This document shows, in pieces, positions 11,510 through 22,354 of a stretch of DNA of 31,640 nucleotides. The notes under the pieces were generated by a model. It saw only the letters and a program-made list of their open reading frames with translations. It was not told the origin of the DNA and did no database searches. The number at the start of each line of letters is the position of its first letter. Position 1 is the first letter of the stretch. This DNA comes from Lingula anatina (taxonomy: Eukaryota; Brachiopoda; Lingulata; Lingulida; Lingulidae), in contig NW_019775725.1 in NCBI RefSeq assembly GCF_001039355.2, positions 133,985 through 165,624 on the forward strand, given 5' to 3'. Both the position numbers and the translations under genes were made by a program.

Positions 11510-12141
11510 ACAAACAGGTCAGTAAGTTCCCTCACTCTTTCTTCATCTCCTTCACTGTCCTGCACACTCTGTCTCTGGCATCATCATTCCAGATCAGCTC
11601 TGGGTTCTCATGTGTTCCTGGTAAATTCAAACAATGAAGATTCAAAAACTCTCATAAGAACTTCAACAATGGAATATAAACATTGTTTAAAAAAATATTT
11701 TCACCACAGATCAAAGCATAAAAAAATCCAGTATTTAATTATAATAATAATTTTATCTAAAGATTAAAATCCATCAAAATGTTATGTAGACTTACACTTA
11801 GAATACATGGTATAATGATATATATGAGAAAAAGACACGACTGTCCAATATTTATGTTCTACAAATTTTTAATTGTTCAATCATTCTTTGTTTTAAATAG
11901 ACAAGTTTTCAGTACTGAGCATATGCTGATTAATTCTCACCTTCAAACATGTGAACGCTGGCCTCAGCAGAGTCTCTCATGGCATCCATGAAGATACTGG
12001 GGAGGAACTTGGCGAGGATGATGCGTACCTTGGGTCCCACCAGCTTGTCTGCCAGCATCTTCCCAAACAACTCGGCCGTCTGCTCCCGCACTGCGGGGTT
12101 GGTGCTGTTACAGAACAGGTCCAGCAGATAAATCAGAGCTC
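9240..12141 (-). CDS. DNAJC13: DNAJC13/RME-8, last seven coding exons (left, duplicate copy; partial)
   Basis: Exons, 5' to 3' on the minus strand: 11941-12141, 11536-11617, 10953-11169, 10520-10699, 10029-10310, 9615-9714 and 9240-9325 (stop at 9240-9242). Each has the same length and phase as its counterpart in the right copy, and all junctions are GT/AG. The encoded end starts at [13 protein letters not shown] and includes an IWN-type motif (NPELIWND); it finishes with [13 protein letters not shown] and a short proline-containing tail, as in animal DNAJC13. Protein differences from the right copy are minimal (I see one, CGSQSPN against CGLQSPN). The fragment has no 5' partner before the N at 12460, so on its own it cannot be a complete gene. 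It is best explained as the other allele of the gene that runs from 31640 to 16787. Confidence 0.9.
11453..11510. repeat. (AATA)n microsatellite, left copy
   Basis: About 14 tetranucleotide units, against about 9-10 in the second copy at 19250-19287. It sits in a DNAJC13 intron, about 25 nt downstream of the donor of exon 11536-11617 on the transcribed strand. Confidence 0.95.
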
Positions 12142-12167
12142 CTGAAAATATAACAGGTAGTGGGCGT

Positions 12168-12425
12168 GACAATGAGGTATACTATGTAGTTTGAACTAAC
12201 TCCACCAAGTAACTCACTGAATACAATTGGAATAAAAGATTAACACACCTCCTCCTGGCGTTCAGTAGAATACAGAAAAAGCTGGTGATTATACAGGTAG
12301 GATGGAAATAAAACCTCCTAGTCTAACTGATTGCACTCAGCAAGAGTCCCCATGGAGTTAGTTTGAACCATCCAATACTATATTTTCATTGTGAATGCAC
12401 CCTCAGTCAAAGAATGGAGATTAAA
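12168..12425. repeat. Foldback (inverted-repeat) element, left copy
   Basis: Two arms of about 42 bp, 12189-12230 and 12327-12368, are imperfect inverted complements. The right arm starts CTGATTGCACTCAG and ends GGAGTTAGTTTGAAC. Weaker complementarity continues outward toward CAATGAGG and TTTTCATTGTG. It lies in the DNAJC13 intron just upstream of exon 11941-12141. No coding capacity; structure resembles a MITE or foldback element. Confidence 0.65.
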
Positions 12426-12459
12426 TCTCATTAGTGTCCTGTTTAAGGCCACTTATAGT

Positions 12460-12460
12460 N
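12460..12460. other. Assembly gap (single N)
   Basis: The only ambiguous base in the window. The left duplicated block ends at the base before it, and the right block begins at the base after it, so it marks a contig junction and not an isolated low-quality base. Confidence 0.97.
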
Positions 12461-12906
12461 AGGCTAACATATCTTGTAGAATTGAACTATGGTCCATTGA
12501 AATGGCGGTGATTGTTTAATTGACTCAGATGTTGTTCGGCAGAAAGTTATTGAAGTGTAAACACCGTGGGAGTGCAGTGCATTCTGGTTAGGTATCACTT
12601 AGCTACTGCGGCCTCCTGCGTCACCCTTAATGAAGAGAACTCGAGATAGACACGGGCTTATTACATACTAATAGTCATCCAATACTTTATACGTGTAACT
12701 ATGCCCTTCGCGGTGAATTGGAAGGTTTAGGGTGACATTCTGTTCCACATAACGCGGTTTAATGTTCAGCAGTGCGTCTCAACAGGTTACCAAGTAGTCA
12801 AAACTGTACATTATTTATGTAGGAGAGGGACGGACGGGACTCTGTAGAATGAATCCGTCAGTGTTCTGGGTAAGGAAAAGACGACGGTGAGGATAAATGA
12901 CTTATC

Positions 12907-13809
12907 ATGGAGCCTACAAATGAAGGAGAACAGTTCACGGGGGCCCTGGCCATCAGCACGGACAAGGACATGAACAGCCCGCGTTCCTTACGAATCCAGC
13001 ACTATCTCAGCGTCCGTCATGCCCTGCCCAAGACCAAGATCCACCGGGCGATACTGTCCGATAACGCTGGCCAGGACAGGCGTCTGGACATGACCGTCTC
13101 CCACCTGTCCAGCACGCAGAAACGAAACAGATTCTTTCACGAACAAAACATTCGCACGTTTCTGAACAGGCAGAAGAGAAAACAAAATAAATGGAGGAGG
13201 GAGGACAACGTGCGTGTGGCGTCAATGAATTTACCCACGTACACGTACAGTGAAGCCAAGGAACGCCCTCGCGGGATGGAGACAGTGTACCACAACCCCC
13301 GGTACTCCTCCACCAGTGACCACGGCAAAATCCACGTCCCCCTCAGTCCCAGGGTCCAGCTCCCTAGGGAACGCACGGAGATAGTGCTGTACCGCGATAA
13401 AACTGTTGTCACAAAATTCCCCACGGTGGTCGACCTCGATCCAAAGACGATGGAGCGATACGAGAAATATCGCGGAAAGGATTACCTAGTGCGTGGGGTG
13501 CCAGCGCAGGACGAACGCTTTGGGAAACTGGCTACCTCCCTTGAAACGCTGCCGGTACAGGAGGATCTCACTCTCAAAGCTATTCAGTTCCAGACTCAAA
13601 CCACGCGGGGCGGTGTCTCCAGACACGGTAAAATACCCGCAAACTGGGCCCCACAGAGGAGTATCACCGAGCCGCAGATAAAAGTCATGATGCCGAGCAT
13701 GGCGAGACATCAGAGGTCTAACAGCAGCAGACTCAGCTATAACTCGGGGTCCACTCATTCTAAAATAGAGTTTACATCGGAGACAAGAGAACTATCGAGG
13801 AAACAGTGA
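12907..13809 (+). CDS. Uncharacterised 300-residue basic protein, single exon (right copy)
   Basis: Same 300-codon frame as at 5703-6605, with I instead of V at residue 253 and otherwise only silent changes. The leader differs just before the start: here AAATGACT creates an extra upstream ATG at 12897 whose nine-codon frame overlaps the main start codon out of frame, which could lower translation from this copy. The left copy lacks that ATG. The stop (TGA) and the first ~130 nt of 3' UTR are shared, up to the MITE insertion. Function unknown; probably the second allele of one gene and not a paralogue. Confidence 0.8.
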   Translation: MEPTNEGEQFTGALAISTDKDMNSPRSLRIQHYLSVRHALPKTKIHRAILSDNAGQDRRLDMTVSHLSSTQKRNRFFHEQNIRTFLNRQKRKQNKWRREDNVRVASMNLPTYTYSEAKERPRGMETVYHNPRYSSTSDHGKIHVPLSPRVQLPRERTEIVLYRDKTVVTKFPTVVDLDPKTMERYEKYRGKDYLVRGVPAQDERFGKLATSLETLPVQEDLTLKAIQFQTQTTRGGVSRHGKIPANWAPQRSITEPQIKVMMPSMARHQRSNSSRLSYNSGSTHSKIEFTSETRELSRKQ

Positions 13810-16786
13810 CCGGTGTGAAAAAAGTTGTACTAGTAACTTAGTCCTGTAAGCGTAAGATGTCTGGCGTATCTTCAGTATCGTAACCAGGTTTTTGTTATAT
13901 TGGTATCTATTCTAAAACATTAAGATTTATGACATATTTAAAGGGATAATAACTCTTCGTGTGAGATCTATATTTCACAATAAAAACATTGTGAATAACT
14001 CATAGAAATATAATATATTCTGTTTTACCACAAAAACTGCAGTTATGGCTATTTTTTCTGATATCTGAGCTTGTCTTTAGACCACGTGACCTCCATTGAT
14101 GGCTATGCTCTGTTAAAATCTCTTAAGAGTTTTAAACAAAAAACCAAACTTTTTAGAAAAAAACCAGGGACTAACTTTGAATGTAAAAATGGATTCATTA
14201 ACCATTGGTAAGTAAGGGAAAATTGTTGTTTACTCCAGGAAAATTCATTTTTTGGCCAAAACGAAGAGTTATTATCCCTTTAAATTTGTTGAAAACAAAT
14301 GATCTTTGACGCAAATGTGGTCTATTTTGAATGCCGACGCCAAACTAATCTTGTAAATGATATTTCTCTAATGTTAAGACATACAATCATGAATGAAATA
14401 CGGGTAAAAATCTAGTCAAAAGTAAAATTGTTTATATTATTGTTAGAGTTCAGTAATATTTGCTCTCTGTATTCAAAATGGGATATCGTTGTTTGCTACT
14501 TATATATGTGTGCATCGATTTATCTTAATATAATGTAATTAATAGGGGCCTCACCAGGATGTATGATGTAATTGACATCTAATTTGTTTGATCAACTAAC
14601 TGTTATTAATTACATGAAAAGAAAACTTGATTAAGTGAAACAATAGTACTTCAAAAATAAAATTCGATCGCCTTGTATCCCTATCAATACTTTCCAATTA
14701 TGATTCTGATTTAATGTTGATATTGAATATGAATGGACACTTGTTTGTTTTAACATTTATAGAAGCAAGTTGATTTAACTAAAACAAGAGTTAACTATCT
14801 AAAGTCGCGTTCACATTCTCTTCCCGACAGGCTGCCTAAAGCCTAGATTACATTCGTCACGATGCCTTGTATGAAATCGTTTATGATTTCCGTAAAATTT
14901 TCTATTCGACATCGTAGGTAGCTTCGGGCTACGTTGATTACGTTTACATTACGTGCTGTTGCCGTGCCATTCCTACGACAAGAACCTGAAGTTACGTGAC
15001 GAAAATTGGTTTTTAGGTTGAAAAGTGATCGTGCGGAGCCCTGTCAGTCTCGTTACTGTTGCCGTAAGCCTTCCGTGCGGCTACCTTGAAGATCGATACG
15101 TTGATGACGCAGCCACCTACGATTTTAACCCATATGGTCAGAATAAGGAAAAGCAATTTTAAACTCATGCAAGTGAATTACACTAAATTTTTAACATCTT
15201 TATTTTTGCTATGCCTCTTAAAGCCACCAAAAGTGCTGAAACCCCCCCATAAATCCGCCATTGAAATGTGAATATGAAAAGACAAATATAACAATTGTGT
15301 TTTCTTAATAAATTCGATATTTTATTTAATGGTAACATGATATTCCACTGATCCTTACAATATTTACATTAACAAGTGATTTCATAATCTCTGTACAATT
15401 TTTCACAATGTTCAGGAACTGACTTTTTTCAAAAATAGATCGTTATGATAGGCCTAAGTAACACTTCTCGTTAATCTTCCATCAATCCACACAGCTTTCC
15501 TTTTACTATATTAAACATAAAGACAAAATTATGCGCATGTATTAACTAACACAGTACACGTAGAATTAAAGAATCAATATTAAAATGCAGATCAGTCGCT
15601 TTTTTTTCAATGTCGCACAATCTACTTATCACTTACGAGTAGCACCATGTGGATTCAATTTAAAGCAGGCGCATTTTCAATAAAATCTTGCTTCAACTTA
15701 AAAAATGTTCTTTTCTTTATGTGCACCATCTAAAATTAATTTGTTATCTTTCATTATTCTTATTTAATAAATACATACAAAGTAGTTGCACATTTTTGAA
15801 ACTACATTTATAAAACATAGCGATGTTGTAACTTCCCTACAGATATCACTGTTGTCCCAGTTTGAATCGTGCTTTATATCTTTTGTCAACAGAGCACTTA
15901 ATACTAGCAGTTCAACTTGGTAAATAAAGAAATTCATCACCAATTATCTCGAGAAATAAAAATAAAAAACATTCAATTTAAAGTATTTTCTACACTTGTG
16001 GACAAAATATAAAAATCAGAAAAGTATTATTGTTTGAAGCATCCTTACGATTATTATCTTATTCTTGCCATCTGTTTTTGTCTATTATCTTCTATAACAT
16101 TAATATAACATTCACTGGTCCTACAAGGTCCTTCACATATTTTAATCCTCTTTGGATTTATGATCTATGTGCCACTCTTACAGGCAGTTTACATTAACAA
16201 TTGCAGACACCCCCTCCACTCATCTTTGATCCTTCATTTTTATTCTATGTAAAATTTTACGCTGCAGCTTGTAATGTAATATTCAAACACCACTGAGCCA
16301 AGCCATTTAACCTGTCTTTTGCTGTGAAGGGGGGGGGGGGGGGGGAGCTCCAGTTTAGATTGAACAGCTTGAAACACAAGTCTGTGAGTGCATAATTAAA
16401 TGTCCATACATTTTTCCATGACATTTTGGCCTGTATGACTGCACTACTTTTCTTCTAATTTGGTGTTAAAAGAGACAACACTGATCTCTGGGGTTTATGT
16501 GGTCTGGAATATATAGGAATCTGGTTTTAACATTTAATAAAAAGAAAAAAATAGAAATCAATCATCTGATGAGGAAAGCAATCTTCAAATTCCTTTCCAT
16601 TCATTTTATAAAAACATCCTTTAGAAAGACAGGAACCTCCTGCCCATGTTCTCATTTCCTAGAAAACTTATCATGAAAGTTATAACAGGCGAGCGTTCTG
16701 TTGCCTAGAGTTAATTCTTGGCAATCCCTGGTATAACACTGCATTGCTGATATTTGGTGCTAATCTCAGAGCTTTTATTAGTTCTG
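13810..16786. other. Convergent 3' region (right copy)
   Basis: Equivalent of 6606-9239, with the MITE inserted. No gene recognised. A run of 17 G at 16329-16345 replaces a mixed G/A tract of the left copy (near 8779). A candidate AATAAA for the + gene lies at 14656-14661. Confidence 0.5.
13942..14279. mobile_element. 338-bp MITE with 19-bp terminal inverted repeats and TTAA target duplication
   Basis: The insertion starts AGGGATAATAACTCTTCGT and ends with its exact reverse complement. It is flanked by TTAA at 13938-13941 and 14280-14283. The left copy has a single TTAA at the equivalent site (near 6733), giving a clean empty site. It has no coding capacity. TTAA duplication is typical of piggyBac-type transposition, so it is probably a non-autonomous element moved by such a transposase; the termini do not start with the usual CCC, so the superfamily is inferred from the target site only. 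Confidence 0.9.
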
Positions 16787-19251
16787 TTAATGGTCCTGAG
16801 GGAAGACTGGGGGAGGGGCACTGGGCATGTTAGAGGAGGTGCCAGCAGTCAGGTAGCCAGCAACACCAGGGCCTAAAATATAACAAAGTATCAATAATAA
16901 GTATTACTAAGTTGAATATGTTATAATATGCTATAAAATGTTTTAAATTTTATAATTTAGATTATGATAGACAACTGACAAAATACATAGATAATTATGA
17001 TTTTATGAATTTACAATGACTGCCTGGTAATAATCTACTGACAGACACTGCAAATTCAGAAATAGATTCGAAATAATCATGCATTTTAAATATCGATATG
17101 TGTAAACACTTTATCAAATATACAGGACATGTTCAGTGTGGCTGTATCCTCCACCTACCTGTTAGATATCCTGCCACCTTGTTGTCTGAGATGAACAGAT
17201 CGTGTTTCTGATCCTTGTATTCCTTCCACACAGAAGACTCACTTAGTATGGTGGTAACCTGAAAGAATAAACAATACAGTTTGCATGTGAAGTGTAACAG
17301 TATGTAAGATTCCCTTTGTTTATAATTTTTATCCAGCTTAATTACTTATGGATTGATAACCAAGGTTAAGAAAGAAAAATGGAAAAATGTTAACTAGCTC
17401 AATACTAAGTCAATGACAACTACCAGCTTGGTAGTTGGATAATTAACAAACACAAGCCGATAACTTTCATACCGTTAGCTTACGGCCAACCTGGACAGAG
17501 GCTTTCAACAGACTGATGTAGATGTAGATGTAGATGTTACAATAATATACTGTAACAATAATATATTTTATAAACATGTTCATCTGTTCCAACTTACTGC
17601 TTCTCCATGGGCCAAACTATTCTGCATGGCTTTCAGTGCTTTCACAATCTGAGCTTTAATGGCTGCTGGGTTCTCTGCATTTTCAAGTCCAGTCTCTAAA
17701 AATCTGAGTAAAAATTGCACCATCTCTGTTTTGAGAGCCTGCTGGACAAGCTCGTCCTCCCCTAGTGAGAACATCTTGTTAAGGGCCTCACATGCTGTGC
17801 CCACTGCATCCTTCCTGATCTTCATAGCAATCTTCATTGGTCCTATACACTCCACCTGGGCCATGGCACGTATGCAGATCTGGTATTAAAGAAACCAAAC
17901 TTTACACACAATTCTGACATATGAATTTCTATGTTGGCAATGAAATATATGTCCAGTTAATATTTACTAAGAACTAAATGTGATAAACATCACAGTTATG
18001 TAAGCATTTGTATGAAGCTTCTAATAATAAACCTATCAATTCTTCACAAGTAATTACAGAAATAGAAATAAATATGTCACCACCTTTATGTGATAAGCAA
18101 ACCTTGTATGATAACATTAGTCTATACTTTGGCACACAGGAAAGCTGTCAAATGTAGAGAACTGCATCAAGTCATCTAGTACTTAGTTGTGTGAAATGTG
18201 GTGATAAAGTTTCATTTCAAACCGTCTAAAAGTTTGGAAAGCACAGCGTCTACCTGATCAAAATCACTGAGAAAATATATGACAACTTCTCTGAAAGTAT
18301 AAATAATGTAAATAAAAGTTTTTTTTTTTTTGGAAACGATGTGTTGTCCTTACATCACTCTCTGCCAGCTGTCGTACTATTTGTACAGCAGAGAAGGGAA
18401 TGGCTGTGTTCTTGGAACTCATGTACTGGAATATCTTGGGGATGTGTCCTAGCTGTGGCACCTGGTCCACCATGGCCGTCTGAGCCTGGCAGAACAACAC
18501 CAGAGCAGACGTCACCATCTCTAACATGTCTCCCTGGAAATAAAATGGGGAAATCTTGTAAGAAATTGTAACAAAAATTGTATCAAATTGAGAAAATTTG
18601 TAGACATTCATGGCTAAGTTCTACCAACGATAAAAATTTTTTTTTCAGCACATTAAAAGAATTCACTTTGTTTAGAATAATTGGAGTCTGACCATCATCT
18701 GAAACTTATATGGAGGGAGCATCACTTCAATGTCCATACAATAACTTACATTAGGAGACTGTAATCCACACAACTGTCCCCACTTCTCCAACAACTCTGT
18801 GAGGAATTCTTTAGGTTTTCTGAGCACCCAGGCTGGGTTGGCGACAAACAGCCTCAGGTACACTCCTGCCACCACCACCTCTCCCTCTACATCAGACCCT
18901 GTCACATCAAACTCCTGGGGCAGCTTCCATTTGGCTGTGGGGTTGTCTTTTTGTTCACTGTAAAATCTGGAGAAAAATGGAAATCGAAACGATGTACAGT
19001 ATGGCATTCAATATAAATATGAATATCAGAAATTAGAATTAATAAATGTCTGTTTCCATAAATATTCCATTAAAATAAGCAAAAGTTTCAACACTTGTAT
19101 TGCTATTGAAATTCCATAATACTAATGGCAAGGAAACTAAAATTTGTATGCTGCTATTTGTAACCCTTAATTACAGTGAATTACACTGTGCCATTGTGTA
19201 TCTATTATTTATTATAACTTGGTTTTCTTGTGTATTGTGAATTTAAAACAA

Positions 19252-19286
<35 letters not shown>

Positions 19287-22200
19287 ACAGGTCAGTAAGT
19301 TCCCTCACTCTTTCTTCATCTCCTTTACTGTCCTGCACACTCTGTCTCTGGCGTCATCATTCCAGATCAGCTCTGGGTTCTCATGTGTTCCTGGTAAATT
19401 CAAACAATGAAGATTCAAAAACTCTCATAAGAACTTCAACAATGGAATATAAACATTGTTTAAAAAAAATTTTCACCACAGATCAAAGCATAAAAAAATC
19501 CAGTATTTAATTATAATAATATTTTTATTTTAAGATTAAAATCCATCAAAATGTTATGTAGACTTACACTTAGAATACATGGTATAATGATATATATGAG
19601 AAAAAGACACGACTGTCCAATATTTATGTTCCACAAATTTTTAATTGTTCAATCATTCTTTGTTTTAAAAAGACAAGTTTTCAGTACTGAGCTTATGCTG
19701 CTTAATTCTCACCTTCAAACATGTGCACGCTGGCCTCAGCAGAGTCTCTCATAGCGTCCATGAAGATGCTGGGGAGGAACTTGGCGAGGATGATGCGTAC
19801 TTTGGGTCCGACCAGCTTGTCTGCCAGCATCTTCCCAAACAACTCAGCCGTCTGCTCCCGCACTGCGGGGTTGGTGCTGTTACAGAACAGGTCCAGTAAA
19901 TAAATCAGAGCTCCTGAAAATATAGCAGATAGTGGGTGTGACAATGAGGTATACTATGTAGTTTGAACTAACTCCACCAGGCTCTCGCTGAATGCAATCA
20001 GATGACAAGATTTACATGCCTCCTCCTGGTGTTAAGTACAATACAGGCAAGCTGGTGATTGTGTAAGTAAGTTGGAAATAACACCTCCTAGTCTGTTTAA
20101 CTGACTGCACTCAGCAAGAGTCCCCATGGAGTTAGTTTGAACCATCCAGTACTATATTTTCATTGTGAATGCACCCTCAGTCAAAGAATGGAGACTAGAT
20201 CTCATAAGTGTCCTGTTTGAGACTTCATTCTTTATTGATTGTCACATCTACTGGGTGAATCAAAATACACACTTTGATTTCAAACTGAGAGTGTGTGGGT
20301 GTGTGTATGTGTGTTTGGATATGTTCATGTATGTGCAGGTCCATTATACGCATGCAACAAAAAGACAATGGCAGATTGAAGTATTATCTACATAATCAGC
20401 ATGGTTAGACAATATTTACAATATTCTGGGAAATAATTAATTACATAACTTACCCTTTTGCATAGCCTCCTTTACAATCTGTGTATTTGACATCAATGCA
20501 TACAGTGTCTCTAAAATCAATGTATGGCCTAAAGGAAGGAATAGAAAATATATGGTAAATGCCGACATTAATAAGATGGATATTAATTATTCACAGATTC
20601 AAATTATAATTTACCTTATTGTACCATTATATGAAAATATAACTCAGTGTGTCAAGTGGGAAAGAAGCTTGGTATTGTAAGCCATTTTATTTGTCGTTGT
20701 CATTTTAAAGTGCCATTGAAATCAAATACTGATAGCATCAACATTCTGGAACTGCCTGTATATCTGTAGCACTATGAATGAAGATTGTTAACTTCTATAC
20801 TTACACTTTGGCAATGTCTGTATCACTATTAGTAAATATGCTAGGACCTCTGAGGCAGATATGTCATTGACACATTCTTTGTTGGTGGTCACACTGTTCA
20901 GCACCTATATAAAATAATATTACATATTATACAGATTAAACCAACGATGCATCAATCTAGCATCATTATTCTTGAGAACAGATAGTAAAAATTATACAAA
21001 TCTGAGAGGTTGTGTTGAGGAAATACCACCAAGAATTTAAAATGTGCCAGGGAACTGCTATATAAGTAATGTGCTGGTTGTTAAACTGCTTTAACTGCTA
21101 CTTCAAAGATATTCCCACTAAGCCAGCAATACCATTTTTTTGATTGGAGATCATCTGACATTGTTGTCAGATAATCACTTTAAAAAATGGAAATACGTAG
21201 AATAGATAAAGATATGTGTCCTATAGCTAGTTATACCTACCTCTAAAGCAAACTGTTGTACTGTACCACAGCCATGAAGTCTGAGGAGAGCAAACAGCTA
21301 GTTATACCTACCTCTAAAGCAAACTGTTGTACTGTACCACAGCCATGAAGTCTGAGGAGAGCAAACAGCTAGTTATACCTACCTCTAAAGCAAACTGTTG
21401 TACTGTACCACAGCCATGAAGTCTGAGGAGAGCAAACAGCTAGTTATACCTACCTCTAAAGCAAACTGTTGTACTGTACCACAGCCATGAAGTCTGAGGA
21501 GAGCAAACAGCTAGTTATACCTACCTCTAAAGCAAACTGTTGTACTGTACCACAGCCATGAAGTCTGAGGAGAGCAAACAGCTAGTTATACCTACCTCTA
21601 AAGCAAACTGTTGTACTGTACCACAGCCATGAAGTCTGAGGAGAGCAAACAGCTAGTTATACCTACCTCTAAAGCAAACTGTTGTACTGTACCACAGCCA
21701 TGAAGTCTGAGGAGAGCAAACAGCTAGTTATACCTACCTCTAAAGCAAACTGTTGTACTGTACCACAGCCATGAAGTCTGAGGAGAGCAAACAGCTAGTT
21801 ATACCTACCTCTAAAGCAAACTGTTGTACTGTACCACAGCCATGAAGTCTGAGGAGAGCAAACAGCTAGTTATACCTACCTCTAAAGCAAACTGTTGTAC
21901 TGTACCACAGCCATGAAGTCTGAGGAGAGCAAACAGCTAGTTATACCTACCTCTAAAGCAAACTGTTGTACTGTACCACAGCCATGAAGTCTGAGGAGAG
22001 CAAACAGCTAGTTATACCTACCTCTAAAGCAAACTGTTGTACTGTACCACAGCCATGAAGCCTGAGGAGAGCAAACAGCAGCTTGAAGTGACCTATGCAC
22101 TGAATTTCTACACCTGGAATCAGATTGAGAGATTGAAAAACTTCCAGACACCTTCACCAGTCAAACTGCTTGAAAGTTAATGGATTATATCTTTAGAAAA

Positions 22201-22300
22201 TATAACATTTATCAAAGGAGATCACCACTTTAAGTGTGATAACCATTATTATTCATATTACTGACATTTACTTATTTATCTGTGTCTCTCCATCCATCAA

Positions 22301-22354
<54 letters not shown>

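Larger units (their letters stand above)
5257..12459. repeat. Left copy of a ~7.2 kb duplicated segment (likely haplotype contig end)
   Basis: This block aligns in the same orientation, nearly end to end, with 12461 to about 20217. It contains the 300-residue gene and the last seven coding exons of DNAJC13. It ends exactly at the N at 12460. Coding parts are nearly identical; introns differ by scattered substitutions and indels. This is what unmerged alleles look like, although a recent tandem duplication cannot be excluded from sequence alone. Confidence 0.9.
12461..20217. repeat. Right copy of the duplicated segment (~7.8 kb)
   Basis: Aligns with 5257-12459 in the same orientation. It is longer mainly because of a 338-bp MITE (13942-14279) and an extra stretch of about 260 bp (about 17946-18207), plus a ~50-bp insertion near 17456. 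At its right end the sequence continues without interruption into single-copy DNAJC13 exons, so this copy is the one contiguous with the rest of the gene. Confidence 0.9.

Noticed and set aside
9240-12141. A separate DNAJC13 paralogue or pseudogene
   Set aside because: Exon lengths, phases and protein are essentially identical to the right copy, it begins abruptly at the N, and no disabling mutation was seen; an allele fits better.
21225-22078. Regular repeat array resembling a CRISPR array
   Set aside because: There are no variable spacers; the full 71-bp unit repeats head to tail, it lies in a eukaryotic intron, and it matches the adjacent exon end.
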